Source of the DNA: Alentia gelatinosa
Lineage: Eukaryota; Annelida; Polychaeta; Phyllodocida; Polynoidae
Direction of reading: 5' to 3'
DNA: 64,000 nucleotides
Assembly (NCBI GenBank): GCA_950022655.1
Contig: OX465583.1
Location: forward strand, 36,669,360-36,733,359
Numbering within the stretch: position 1 is the first letter of the stretch; the number at the start of each line of letters is the position of its first letter. Shown piece after piece: positions 22,741 to 35,500 of the stretch. A model generated the notes under the pieces. That model saw only the letters and a program-made list of their open reading frames with translations, was not told the DNA's origin and ran no database searches. Both the position numbers and the translations under genes were made by a program.

Positions 22741-22992
22741 TTAATTCATTCGAGAAGGCGGATCATAAATAAACAATTGAAGATTATCTAGAGAGGTGGC
22801 TCTGTAACCCACTTTAGGTTGAATTCGTAATACACTGGCTAATGCTCGTGTATTACTACGTGGTTCACAAAACCATTATTTATTGTCGACGAAATTCTCT
22901 AAGGATTTTTTTTTGTCATTAGAATTTGATAAAAGCGTGATTATAAGTATTTATTAGGCATCTAAATGAGTTATTATCCGTACTAATGCATC

Positions 22993-23000
22993 TATATAAA
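22993..23000 (+). promoter_or_regulatory. Possible TATA box upstream of LRRC49
   Basis: TATATAAA followed by a G-rich patch (GACGGGGG) lies about 400 bp before the first LRRC49 ATG. An inverted CCAAT box (ATTGG, near 23261) is closer. The transcription start is unknown. A pyrimidine-rich acceptor at 23379 would also allow a separate 5'UTR exon. Confidence 0.25.
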
Positions 23001-23400
23001 AAGACGGGGGAGTAGGTTCATGTAGGTTTCCTTCTCAGTGGAAAGAATAAACTGATGCCTCGCCGACACAGAACACAAACTTGTTCTAAATTTCTGAAAT
23101 ACGAGACAAATACCCTCGCTTGATACCTATGACAATGCGTCGGTGTGGTGCGTTATTGTCAGTTGGTTTAGATGACAATTCATCTGTAACAGGGCTAGAA
23201 ATGCCCATCATGGTATCTGAACATACATAAAACTCATGTCCAAAACACACTTTCTCACTGTATTGGCCTGTGAGTGCGTATCGGTGTCAGTACAAATTGC
23301 TACCAGACGATGAGAGTGAGTTAGTTAACTTGTCCAGGCCTGGAGTTCAGCTGAGTTTGCCGCTTTTCTCTGTTGTCAGGTGGCTCCTGGTTCTAGAGAG

Positions 23401-23503
23401 ATGTCGCCGTACCAGAGAAGTGACCCCGCGCCCAGCCCTACTCTCAGGAAAATGTTGCTTAGTCAGCAGAGTGAGAGCACTGGACAGTTGCATTCAGCGT
23501 CAG
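23401..23503 (+). CDS. LRRC49: LRRC49 coding exon 1
   Basis: This exon encodes residues 1-34 plus one base (MSPYQRSDPAPSPTLRK...HSAS) and ends at donor GTATGT. A TAA in the same frame at 23326-23328 and the first ATG at 23401 (context GAGAGATGT) support the start. A good acceptor (CTCTGTTGTCAG) ends at 23379, so the exon may begin at 23380 after a 5'UTR intron. The N-terminus is not conserved with vertebrates and is predicted by reading frame only. Confidence 0.65.
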
Positions 23504-26500
23504 GTATGTTTTTTTTTATAAAATTATTTGAAAAGAAAACACGTTCAAATATTGAAATAATCAAAGCGGGCTTTAATTATAAGGATGAAAGGAATTATAA
23601 AAAAGCGTTTATATTCTACACTCAGAGGCACTTTGTACAAAACAGAAATGTGTTGAGGGTTACTGACTAGTTAACACTATTCTCACTTGTATACAGATTA
23701 TGCTAACCGAGATATTATTGATAATCTATTCCCCATCAATGGTTTTATATTTGTGTTAACTATATCATTAATAATTACATTAGTAATTGTAGCTTTACCT
23801 CGTTCAATTACCTCGTTTCTATGTTAAATTTCGGAAAAGTTCTGTTACTCTTGCAAGTCGCTCTTTAAGGTAGTCAAGTGTACTTAACTGAGCTTTCCAT
23901 CAATATTTGAATATGACTGACGGTCAGGATGTAAATATTCACGAGGTATGACATTAAATAATGATCGATGTGATGTTACGCCATGTTTTGATGCCCATGG
24001 AGTTTACAAAATTCTGCCATACAGGCTTTCCCAACTGCTCTTTGAGTTGGATACAAGAGTTCTCTTCTGAAGAATAGATTGAAATTTAACAGAAAATCTA
24101 AAAATTTCATTTCTAATAATTGAAATTCATTTGAGTATGTATTGGAGCAGGTAGCTTGGAAACTTTACAACCCCCATCTAATATGTCATATTTTACCGTT
24201 ATTTTCGGAACTTTTATTCACACCAACCTTTGCTAAATATGCCTTGTTGTGCTGTGGTTTAATTGTGAATACCTTGTAAAAAAAAAATTGTGAATACCTT
24301 GTAAAAAAAATAAAATAACACACTGTACTTTACATGAGGGATATCCATGTATGCATGATTCTCATTTAATTGATTTATTTATTTGTTTATGTGTACTGTA
24401 AACCACCAGGGGTTACGGTTATATATTTGTAAGGCATAAGATACAATTTGTAAGATATAAGATACAAAAGAATGTTATCAGCAAGGTAGCATCGACTGCA
24501 ATTATCGCCTCATATTTCTTAAAATAATCAATTTTCTCGGGTAATCAAAATATTCAATAAAGAAAGGACGACAGTCGTTGTTGATACAAAAATGTGTATC
24601 GGAAGCTCCAGTGTACTGAATCAGCTAGCATGGAAGGGGTATATATTTTTAATTGTTAATTCTGTTCTTTTTAAAGCCGGTTCGTCTAGACCTGGTAAGT
24701 ATTGGAGAATCGATTCGAACCTTCTGACACTAAGCCTTTCAGCTAGGCACGGCAATGGAGTCTTCGTCAGTTATAATGCACACACTTTTACACTCAAGTT
24801 TAGTTCAGGAATGCATGCTTCTTTTTCTCAACATGTTGATAATGAATATATGTATAGTGGATTATTTGGTTTCTAAAAAATACATTTGTACTAAAGATAT
24901 TTAAATAATCTTACTTAAATTGGATTTGTTCGGTTTTTGATATTCGATTATTATGTATATTGCATGGCAGTAATGTTTGATTGCATGATCTTTTTTTACT
25001 GAGATTAACATGACCATGACCATGCTGCAGATCATTGAACAATATTTACATAGACTTATTCAATTCAATATGTCACTTTTTAGATCACATTTATATGCAT
25101 TGGACTGTCACTAAAGATTATTTTTTGCATGGGACTTCGAATTATCATGAATCGATCTCAATTCTAGATTACATTACAATATTTGGATTTCGGCGTATAG
25201 TCTCAACAATCTCTTGATATCCCTTTTCTGCAGCTTGGTTCCATATTATTTTTTGTTTTATAAATTGTAAAATTAGAAATGAATTGAATAAAGACTGGTC
25301 TTTTCAAAATGGGGGGGGGGGGGGGGGCAGACCGTAGGTCTACTGAGTTCATTCAGCAAACCGTCTCAACTTTCAAGTTCTTATTCTATATTCAATTCAT
25401 ATTTCCTTTCATCTTTCTGTTTACCTCAAAATTCCTTTACTAATGTAATCATATCCAACTTTTATGTACACCGAAACCAAAGTTTTTAGGCAAAGAGATA
25501 TGTCAGCTTGGGGCCAAATGGAAGGTGTTCATGATAAAGAATAAACAAAAGTGGGAATTTCTTTTCTTTTTGGGGGTTTAGTTTTATTGTGGGGAGGGGG
25601 ATTAGATACATTTCTAAATTACCAGTAATATCTATGTTGGACTAATTATTCAAAAATATTTCTTCTTTTTGTTTTACAATCACATAAAAGCCTTGGTTTG
25701 ATTTCAATTTGATGACACTATTTAAGTTTTTTCCCCGTTGCACTCTGGTTATATTGCACCCGCAGACCGCATGCCCTCCTCCTCTGCCTCCTCCTCCACC
25801 ACCAGCACCACCTACCACCAGCACCACCTCCACCTCCGTGACCGCCAGCGCCACCTAGCCACCGCCTATGCGCAGGACCTGAGTTACGCAGACCAGATGC
25901 CCAACTGTCATGGCGGCACTTCCGCCGGGTCACCGGTCATCAGCGACGACCAGCAGGACCTGCGTCTGCTCCATAGCGCTGGTCCCGGGCGGGTACCGCG
26001 CGTCCCCGTCTACCTACCAGGTACCGCCACCAGGGGGCACTACCATCGGTGGGGCATTTTAAGACTGGTTCCTGGTGGTTTTCCGCTGTGAATTATAGTC
26101 TTTTTTTAAAGCAGCAAGGAACCAGCCGATTTTTTACAGTAACCTTAGGAACTGACTTAAGACTGGTTGCCTGTTGGCAAAGGCAACCAGTATGCATAAT
26201 ACTAGTTTCTATGAGTGTTTCTCTTAGATAGGAGATTCAGACAGGGAGAAGATATAAACATTTTGGTTTATTTTTATTCATTTATCAGTGGTGAAAGCAA
26301 GCAAAATCCACAACCCCAGATTTACATACCCTACCGCAAAACAGGAGATTATAGCCCAGAAAGACAAAACTGTGCCTATTTTTATATGATTTTCCGTTTT
26401 ATGATTTTTTTTAAACAAACATGAATTTAGATAATGAACATGAACTTCTTAACAGGATACAATACACATAAAAAGAGGATTTCCGGCAAATTAGACGGTC

Positions 26501-29500
26501 CTCTGAAGGAGCTGCTCCCATGGTTATACTGTATAGCATTCTAAAGAAAGGAGAATGGGTCTGAAAGGAACGTTTCATAAGCCCTGTTCAGATCTTCCTA
26601 AAATAGATCATGAAATATATTGCATATCATGAATCATTTGTCAGATGATAAACGATGCATATGAAAATTTTAATCTCATGGTATAAATATGCCTATGATT
26701 TGATAAGACGGGAAAAGAACATTCCTGAATACAACCGATTCTGTAAGAAATAAATTCCAATGCGTTTTTGCTACTATAAGAATAATTCCAGGAGCACACC
26801 CGGTGAATTGAGACTGTCTCCCAAGTTATTTCCATACCCATTAACAATCTAATTACGAAGCTATAGCAATATACCCATATCAAGCTTCTCAAGCCAACTA
26901 CATTTTCCAAATAGGGAAAATCCTAGGTTTCTTAATTGTAAATGAAACTATGATATTATAAAAGAATGACATGGCACCTATTGTTTCTTTCTTATAAACC
27001 AGCGTTTGCAAAGGGTAAGGACATTTCAGTATGATTATTTTTTTTACAACTGGTCTTCCACTAAATGTTATCCCTTCCCGATGCACCCGATGTTCCATAA
27101 CCTACTACTATGAATCTCATTAATGATATATTATATAACTTATAAATCAGATACTGACAATAAATTGCCGAAAATGGTGTCCTATAAAGCAATAATAAGT
27201 ATTTATGCTAGATGGTTGTATTGGTGGATTTAATCAATAGCGCACATAGCCGTACTTCGAAATTATTTAATGTTCCTAACTCCATTCTTATTGATACACT
27301 GGTTAATATTTCTGTGGTCTATTGGATTATTCAATCCTGAGGTAGATCAGGGGGAAGTTGCACTTTAGGCATTGATATGGGTTGTTGGATGCACTTCTGA
27401 GGTGTGAAGCCATGTGTTCCACAGCCTCACTGTTTCTTTCCTAACATAAGTTTCAAGTTTCATCCCCTTTGATGCTAAAAGAAAGAGGATTTTTTTTTTT
27501 ATTATGTAAAGTACGTAGGTTGTTTACCTAAACCATCCAATTAATGTGTCAAACAACGATTGTTTACATTTCTTTTGGTTTGATTGGAATTCAATGTGAT
27601 TTTCTTTGTAAATAGAATACCGTTTGTTTCATAAATTCCCCAGAAAGTAAAACACTGATGAATAATGTGTCCATGGATTTGAATTCAACTCACTTACTTT
27701 ATCTAATACTCCAGTAATAATTCTGTGTATAACAAACGTTTAGTGTTTTTCTTCATATCATAAAAATATACACATATACATATCTCGAGCATGAGCGCTA
27801 ATTGAGTCGACCACAGTTTACTCTTTAGTAAATACAAATGTATAGTTAAAGATATAATATAAACTGGAAACTAAATTACCATTTATTAATCATAAATCAT
27901 TATGTGTATATGAGAAATCACTAGGGATAGTTATTTTTATTCCTTAGTTACCATGTTTTGTGTAGAGATGACATAATTTTGTGTTTGGTTTGACAGGTGA
28001 TCGAGTCATCTTTGCTGAGAGCCCCGCATCTCCTGGCGTCCCGGTCGTCTACCGGACGCCGGAGGAACGCTCAGCTAACCCGGACCGCCTTAACTTAGAC
28101 AGGTGAGTGTACAGTTAATGTAACGAAAGAGGTTTCACTAATAATCATAGGGATGCTGGTTTTCAGAAAAGATTTTAAACCTGTTTCCCAATATCCTACT
28201 TGTAACTTAGATCTGAAATGATTAATATAGAAAAACCTTGAGCTGTCCCAACGTTCCAGCAGGTCGACGCTATTGCCCTCTGGTGTAGAAATAAAATTGC
28301 TCATGTAATTCTGCAGCTCATAATAAAAACCTTGAACGTTAAACCATAACAGTTTAATCACAGTAAAAGCTGCGCAACTCGCGGACCTACGTTCTTGAAG
28401 AAGGAACTAAATAGCTTAGCTCCGAAATGTAGCATATCCTTCTATACTTAAACATTCCATAAACATTTTATCACCAGTGTATTGATGGTTGAATTAGAGG
28501 CATCCAAAACAGTACTTTTGGGGGGGAGGGTAATTTTTTGAAATTTTGCTTACATCTCTTTCATTTATTATGTTCTAGATTTAGAGGGGATGGATGGTGT
28601 CAATTCAAAATGAAATTCCGCGTACAGACATGTACTTTATGAATGGTTCCATCAACACTCATTGACTCAAAACCTCAGTAGTTTGTTGATAATCTTGACA
28701 ACAACATTTTAAAATAAAAAGTTGCTATACCAAGGATGATTTATATTGTTGCGACCAGACGGCGTCTAGCGGTGTGCCCCATACTGGAGGGTGAGGAGCA
28801 GCTCCGTCTACTGAACTACCAGCACAACCTGATCACCCGCATCGAGCACCTCCACGGTCTGAAGCGCCTCATCTTCCTCGACCTGTACGACAACCAGATC
28901 GACACCATCTCCGGACTCCACTCGCTCAAGTCCCTGCGCGTGCTCATGCTGGGTAAAAACCGGTGGGTCCTCTAGATTCCTGATTATACACAGATACTAG
29001 TTTGCACCTTATTTACATTCATATATTATCGTCATATTATGTATAGAGAGTGAAGATAGGTAGGGTTCAGTAATTTTACGGCTCCTCCCCCCCTGAAGTC
29101 CTCACTGGCATTAATAGTATGTATTTATGGGGATTATAAAATTTTATCCAATAACGGGTGACGGACATAGTCCAACTTTAAGTTAAAAAGAGGAAATTAA
29201 CCACAATGTATTTATGTGGATTTTTTTTTCTGTATTGGCTAACATTTTCCGTGGAAAATTATGGGCTATCTTAGAAAATGCATGGACAATTTTGTGTGAT
29301 TTGATTTCTTTTTTAAATGAATTCAAAATAAGAAATGATCACTTCATATTCTGTTAGTATTGATTGGCTTCATCGCTCGATAACATCTTTTTCAATGGAT
29401 GAGGAACAGAACATTACTTAACTACTTTCCCATGAATAAAGTATTGCAAAAATCAAATAAAGTAGAAGTAACGGTTTTACAATTTTAATTTGAACACAAT

Positions 29501-32500
29501 AATGGGATAATAATTTCAGATTTAATTCAGTTTGATTTCATTGGACTGAAATAGAAATCAAGTTGTCTTAGAAAACAGGAACAACATTCTTCTTTTTAGA
29601 ATACTCTTTTTCTCATTTATGGTAGGCATTTTATATTTGTAGCTGAGTTATTTGTCAACAACGAATCTCTGCATATATAAGTGTTGTCCTAAAAATATCT
29701 CATGTTCTTTTGGTATTCACTGTCGTTTTATGAAAATCTAGCATACCATCACGTATACATTTACATGTATTTTTGTTTTTGAGCACACTCTTTATTCCTA
29801 AATATTCAGCCATAGAAAATGTATAGTTGTCAGGACTGATTCAATGTCAGTTCTCTTTTATTTTAGAATACGGAGGATAGAAAACCTCGAGGCACTCACA
29901 AAGCTAGATGTCCTAGACCTTCACGGGAACATGGTAAGGGACATTTAATTCCTAGTCGGAACTGCCTTGTTATTTTGCTTTGACCAATATCAGTCAGTTT
30001 TCTTTTAACAATAGCTATGGAACAGGAAATTATTACATCCCAAATCCCAATAAATCAACCCTCGTCTCGTGTTTTACGCGTGAGGAGAATGTCAATGTTC
30101 AGTTTATACATATGATGCAAGTTATTAGCTGGTGGACGGTTGGTCTTACAGGTTCTAGGTTTAGCCTACTGTAGTACATTTGCTTGTAGAGTCATTTGGT
30201 GACCTGACCAAATTTTTGCTGTGAGTTCTTTATATCCTAAGCACATGGCATAGTAATGCAGGCAACTTCCACCAGTGGTCTCTTTGTATTGTATTGGTTC
30301 CTATCAAGGATTGACACATGCCTGGTACCTATATCCTTATAAGAATACTAAATTGAATATCTGTTTGGAGCTCAGCCTAGCTTTGAATATGGCGCATGTA
30401 GTATGGCCAACTAACACCAGATGGCATCATAACTTAGGTTTAGACTTGCACTTGTATTGAGTTTTAGATGCGTTCACCTGCTAATCTGGCCTTTAGGGGC
30501 CAATAATTTTATTTTGAAAGCTCTTGTTTAATACCAATATTGAGTTGCATGCTGAAAGTGGAATTCTAGAGTTTCAGTGCTATCGATCGATCATTCAGAT
30601 TCCAGACACTGAATATATTGTACACATATATGAATACAAATGTAATAAAAATTAATATTCATTAATTATTTCACATTTGATATTTATTATTTTTTTCAGA
30701 TTACAAAGATTGAACACCTGACACACCTCACAGAGCTGAGGGTGCTGAACCTGGCAGGGAACAGCATTGAACACGTGGACAACTTAACAGGCATGGACGC
30801 CCTGACCGAACTCAATCTGCGCCGCAACAGAATACGCACCGTGGTAGGTTATCATAAACTGCAAACATTAATGTGATGTGATAATGATTTTTACACTTGG
30901 TTTTTAAGAGTCTGTGTGGATCTCGCCTCGGAAAAGGAATCTGACCATGTCGAGTATAACCTCCATTCAGTGGTTCCGACAGAACTTAATACTAGATGGC
31001 GTGACTAGGAAAAATAAAGGAGGTGTGGAAACGCCACCGTCAGAGGACCCCTTTAGCATCTGGAGCTTCCGATAGTTGCTCCACAGTGTTTTTTGTTGTA
31101 TCTTTTTAATTCAGTGAGTAGAGACAAATACAATCGTCCAGAGATTGGGACATTCTTCCTTGTACTTGATGAACAAATGAAGACACGAGACAGTTACATA
31201 GGTGTGCGTGCACAAACAAACATGCAGGTGCCACCGTTAAAACATCAGAAAATATCAGGGGGGGGGAGGGGAATCAGAATATGATTAGGAACAACTCCTG
31301 AGAGCTATTTTCAATTTGTTACTATAAAGAAATGGCAAAAATAAGTAGAAACTATACTGTTGACGTTGGGACCCTTCCCAAATATCTAGTATCAATTCCA
31401 CTCATATTGCTTAGAGTAAAACGTTCATCACCTGACGAGACTAATTGAGAGTCGAAACCACAAATCAAATACTCATTAAGAAAATATAACAGAAAGCTGA
31501 AGTAGAGTGACCAACTTCATCTGCAGACAGCTTCAGTGAAGAAACTTTAGTTCTCAAATTGCACACTAGGAGGAACCACTGTGCATACCATCCCACACAT
31601 TCCCAACGGAATCTGTACTCCTGGTCAATAAATGTGAATAGTTCATGCACAGGTATATATGATAACAACTGTGACAAACTCTGATATGAATCCCATGTAG
31701 AAAGAAATACCTTTTGGTAAGTGTTCAGACAGCATACCTAGACCATCCTTTGTAACAGGATACGTTTTGTAGAAAGTACTTGTGAAATAAATTTGATCAC
31801 TGCAGTCTAAAGTTTCATGAACTTAGATCTAAATACATGTACTGTTAAGTACTTAGCAAATGTGAAATACCCATCCCATATTACGGGATGTAAACTCTAG
31901 TGTCAATAACACTGAGTAGCTTATCATATGCTAGGAAGTAGAGAGGATTTGCGAATGTAAGGTTACATGGACTTGGATATACAAGTGCGTGATGGTTAGC
32001 AGCGTGAAAGCTCTGTCTCTGATGTGGCTGGTAGTGACGCCTGGTGTCAACAAATAGTACTATCCCGACCGCTGAGCTTACTTTATTTTGTCATGTGACT
32101 GATCTACGGAGGAGGAATTCCCCTATGCCCGATTCTCATACTCATATCTCAAGAAGACAATGATGTAACGTACATCCAAATTAAAAAGATTCATTGTATT
32201 ATATAGAGACAAAGTTAGTGTGACTGAATGGAATCTGTTCAGAAATAATTTGGAAAGAAATACTCACCGAGTTCGAAAAACGAAGTGAGTATTTCAGGTG
32301 AACGGAATGTGTCCTCCTGGTCAGTAAAAGTAAGACATTCGCCTCAATATTGATTTATAGTGAGCATTAGTGTAACATTTACCATCTCCATAAGTGGCAC
32401 TGACAGTTGCTTACACCCTAGGAAGTGTCATTATTTTGGTAAATTACATATTTGATGTCCTATTTATGTATTTTTTCTAAGGGGGGGGGGGGAGGCAGCA

Positions 32501-35500
32501 GGTGTATGAGTGGATGGTTTATTCAGGATATTTACACACAAATAGAAGTCAAAATGGTTCATAACTTTGGTCTAGGAACCAGTCAGGACCCAGTCAAATG
32601 ATATTGGTTTTTTTAAATTATTTGCAGTATCATTTACCACCAGATATTGACTTGACCTACTTAATTGGTGTACATAAAAACAAAGTTTTGTCCCCCATAT
32701 GGCTAGGGAGCATGTAGACAGGTCTGTGTGCACTCATCCATGAAGTTATCACCAACTACAAAACGTTTGTATGTAGTTTGGTCATTGATGATTGGCAATT
32801 GAAATCGCCCTCAGGTATCTAAATATATGTGTGCATTGATCCATGAACTGCTGAGTTCACAGAGAAGTAGGGCTTTAAATATCCAATCAATGCAGGCCCG
32901 TCACTATTCATGGATATCCCTCCCTCCCTCCCTCCCTCCCTCCCTCCCTCCCTCCCTCCCTCCCTCCCTCCCTCCCTCCCTCCCTCCCTCCCTCCCTCCC
33001 TCCCTCCCTCCCTCCCTCCCTCCCTCCCTCCCTCCCTCCCTCCCTCCCTCCCTCCCTCCCTCCCTTCATTCATTAGAATTAAGATATCAAAATATTTTCA
33101 TTCAACAATTCTAAACATGTGTTAAGCTACTTGTAGTTTTAAATGCGTCCACTTGCTTATTTGGCCTTTTAAAAGCCAATGATTCTATTTGACTATGCAC
33201 ACTTGGCTCTTGTTTTAATGGAAAGACTCGTCTGATATAAAGGCAATGACCCTACAAAAAGTCTCTGTTCAAGGTGGACTGAAATGTTATATAAGATTGT
33301 AAATTATAAATTTTTTTTTTATAAAAATCTTAATTTAATTCAATTCAAATTATAATTTTGATTGAACTATACATTTCACATTTGACAAACTTTTAATGAC
33401 CTTCCTCTTTGTCTTCCTCACAGAATGACGTCGATAATCTACAAAGTCTGCAGCGGTTGTTTCTCAGCTTCAACGAAATCACCTGGTAAGTCATAAAACT
33501 TGTAGAGCTTGACTCGGCATTATAGTCAACAATATCTCACCTTTCATCTCTTTCCCACTTCCAAATCTCACATACAAATTGAGCTTTAGGATAAAGGCGT
33601 GATTCTCTTTATCTTTACCATCCACCTAATACAAAGTGTCCGTAGAAAACACATGGGGAATCTGTATGGACATACCCTACGCATACGGATATGTTGTATG
33701 CTCTGGGTGGCGCATATGGAAAAATAGTGCGTATGGAAAAACAGTGCATAACTAAAACGAACTGATGTCGACATGCCACTTGTTCAGAAAAGGCGGATAA
33801 TAAATAGAATATAGACTGGTTTCAGATAAAAGCGGTTGTATGCTCCTCGGAGTTGACTACGCGTGAACTCCTCGGAACATATGGCCGCTTGTATCTGAAA
33901 CCAGTCAATATTGGGCATGAATTATGTCACGATCCTGCCCAGGCCATGGCTAAAGCAACCCCCTCCCCTCTACCGATTAGGGCCCAAGTGTTGATCGGCA
34001 CCAAATGAAATGAAGAATTTGTAATCGTAATTGTCTAAATCGTTTCAATGCGTTTTCTTTTATGTAAAGTGAATTCTTTACAGCATTATTGAACCTATTA
34101 TAAAAATGATTTTGAATGAATCGTAAACAGGAATTATCTGGTTGTGAACCAGATAGTACGGATGATACCGCTCAGAGTAGAAATTTAGGGAAGTCTATAG
34201 ATTTTCAAATCCCCAGGTTGAAAACATGAATAGAAATATTCGAAATCTGAGTACTTAATCCTGTGTAATAATAGAGAAGGTATAATTCAATGGCTACAGG
34301 CCATTTATGAATAGATATGATTATTCATGGTTAACACATAATATATATCGATGCATTTGATACAGTCATGTTTAATAACTTATGTAATTTTACGTAATGC
34401 GTGATGATTTATGATAGATAAAGATGTGCCCTGTCATCATATGACAATTACCATATATCATATATCCATATACCTATATATTATATATCCACTCATATCC
34501 TAGAAACTGATCATGATTCGACATAAAATTGAGCCGGGTTACAACAGCTCAGTTCAATATGTTCTCGGAGGCAAATAACAATTTAGCAGCAGGCAGCGTT
34601 AGCGATCCAGATATATGCAATACACAAACGTAGACCACCAAACGGGCAGAATCAGCCTATTTACCTAGCTATGGTGCGAGTTCATGTACAGGAAATTAGG
34701 GTAAATTAAAATATACCGTCCACATGGGACTTTAAAACCGTTCAGCATAATTTTTTGTCTCATATCCAAGTTTGGAGGTTCATTAATTGTTTTACTAGGA
34801 AATTTGAGAGGACTCCAAGACAAGCAAAGAACTAAAACCGTTTATCATAATTTGATTAGATCAGGAGTTATCAAACCTCGGCTTAATTCCTATGGACATC
34901 TAACATAGTGTCTTGGAGTGGAGTCCCATCTGGAAGGCGGGCGACACTAGCGTCTCCTGTCGGTACATATATAGGGAAGCCTATATAGGTGCGGACCAGT
35001 TCCAATGCGTCTTTAGTTGTCTAGAGTATACTGTATATCTTGGGCTTTGCCTATGAATTATACAACATGCTTGGCCTTACAATAGAGTCCCAAGCCATTT
35101 GCAAACACCAGACGTCCACGTAGCAAACATGCTGAAGGAAGCAAGTCACACGAGATCTCGCACTTTTGGGCGTGAACTAATCTAATCACGTCATTTGATA
35201 TCGTACCCTAAATTAAGTCCACATTGGTTCGTAAGATTGCCTTGTGGTGAACAGAATGTTTGCATTATAAGATCAACATAGTTGTACCCTACAGTAATTG
35301 CATAATTTATATAATATTCATTTAGTTAAACAGTGAGCGGGGCAGTGTTTTCAAGCTAGTACCCTTAGAGTTCTTGACTCACCTCTTGAATCTGAATTAC
35401 ATTGTAGTCTGGTAAGAAGTGATGGGAAATTCATGAAATGAATTAATCGGAGGTAATACACACTCCATCTGTAGTGGATGGGATTAACAGATGGCGGATG

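Noticed and set aside
24690..24765. Possible minus-strand tRNA (TTCGAATC and TAGCTGAAAGG boxes)
   Set aside because: The A-to-B spacing is too short and no cloverleaf can be drawn.
25642..25933. Gly-rich minus-strand ORFs
   Set aside because: Antisense of the Ser/Thr/His-coding part of LRRC49 exon 2.
32819..33125. Ser/Pro-rich and Gly/Arg/Glu-rich ORFs on both strands
   Set aside because: Translation of the (TCCC)n microsatellite.
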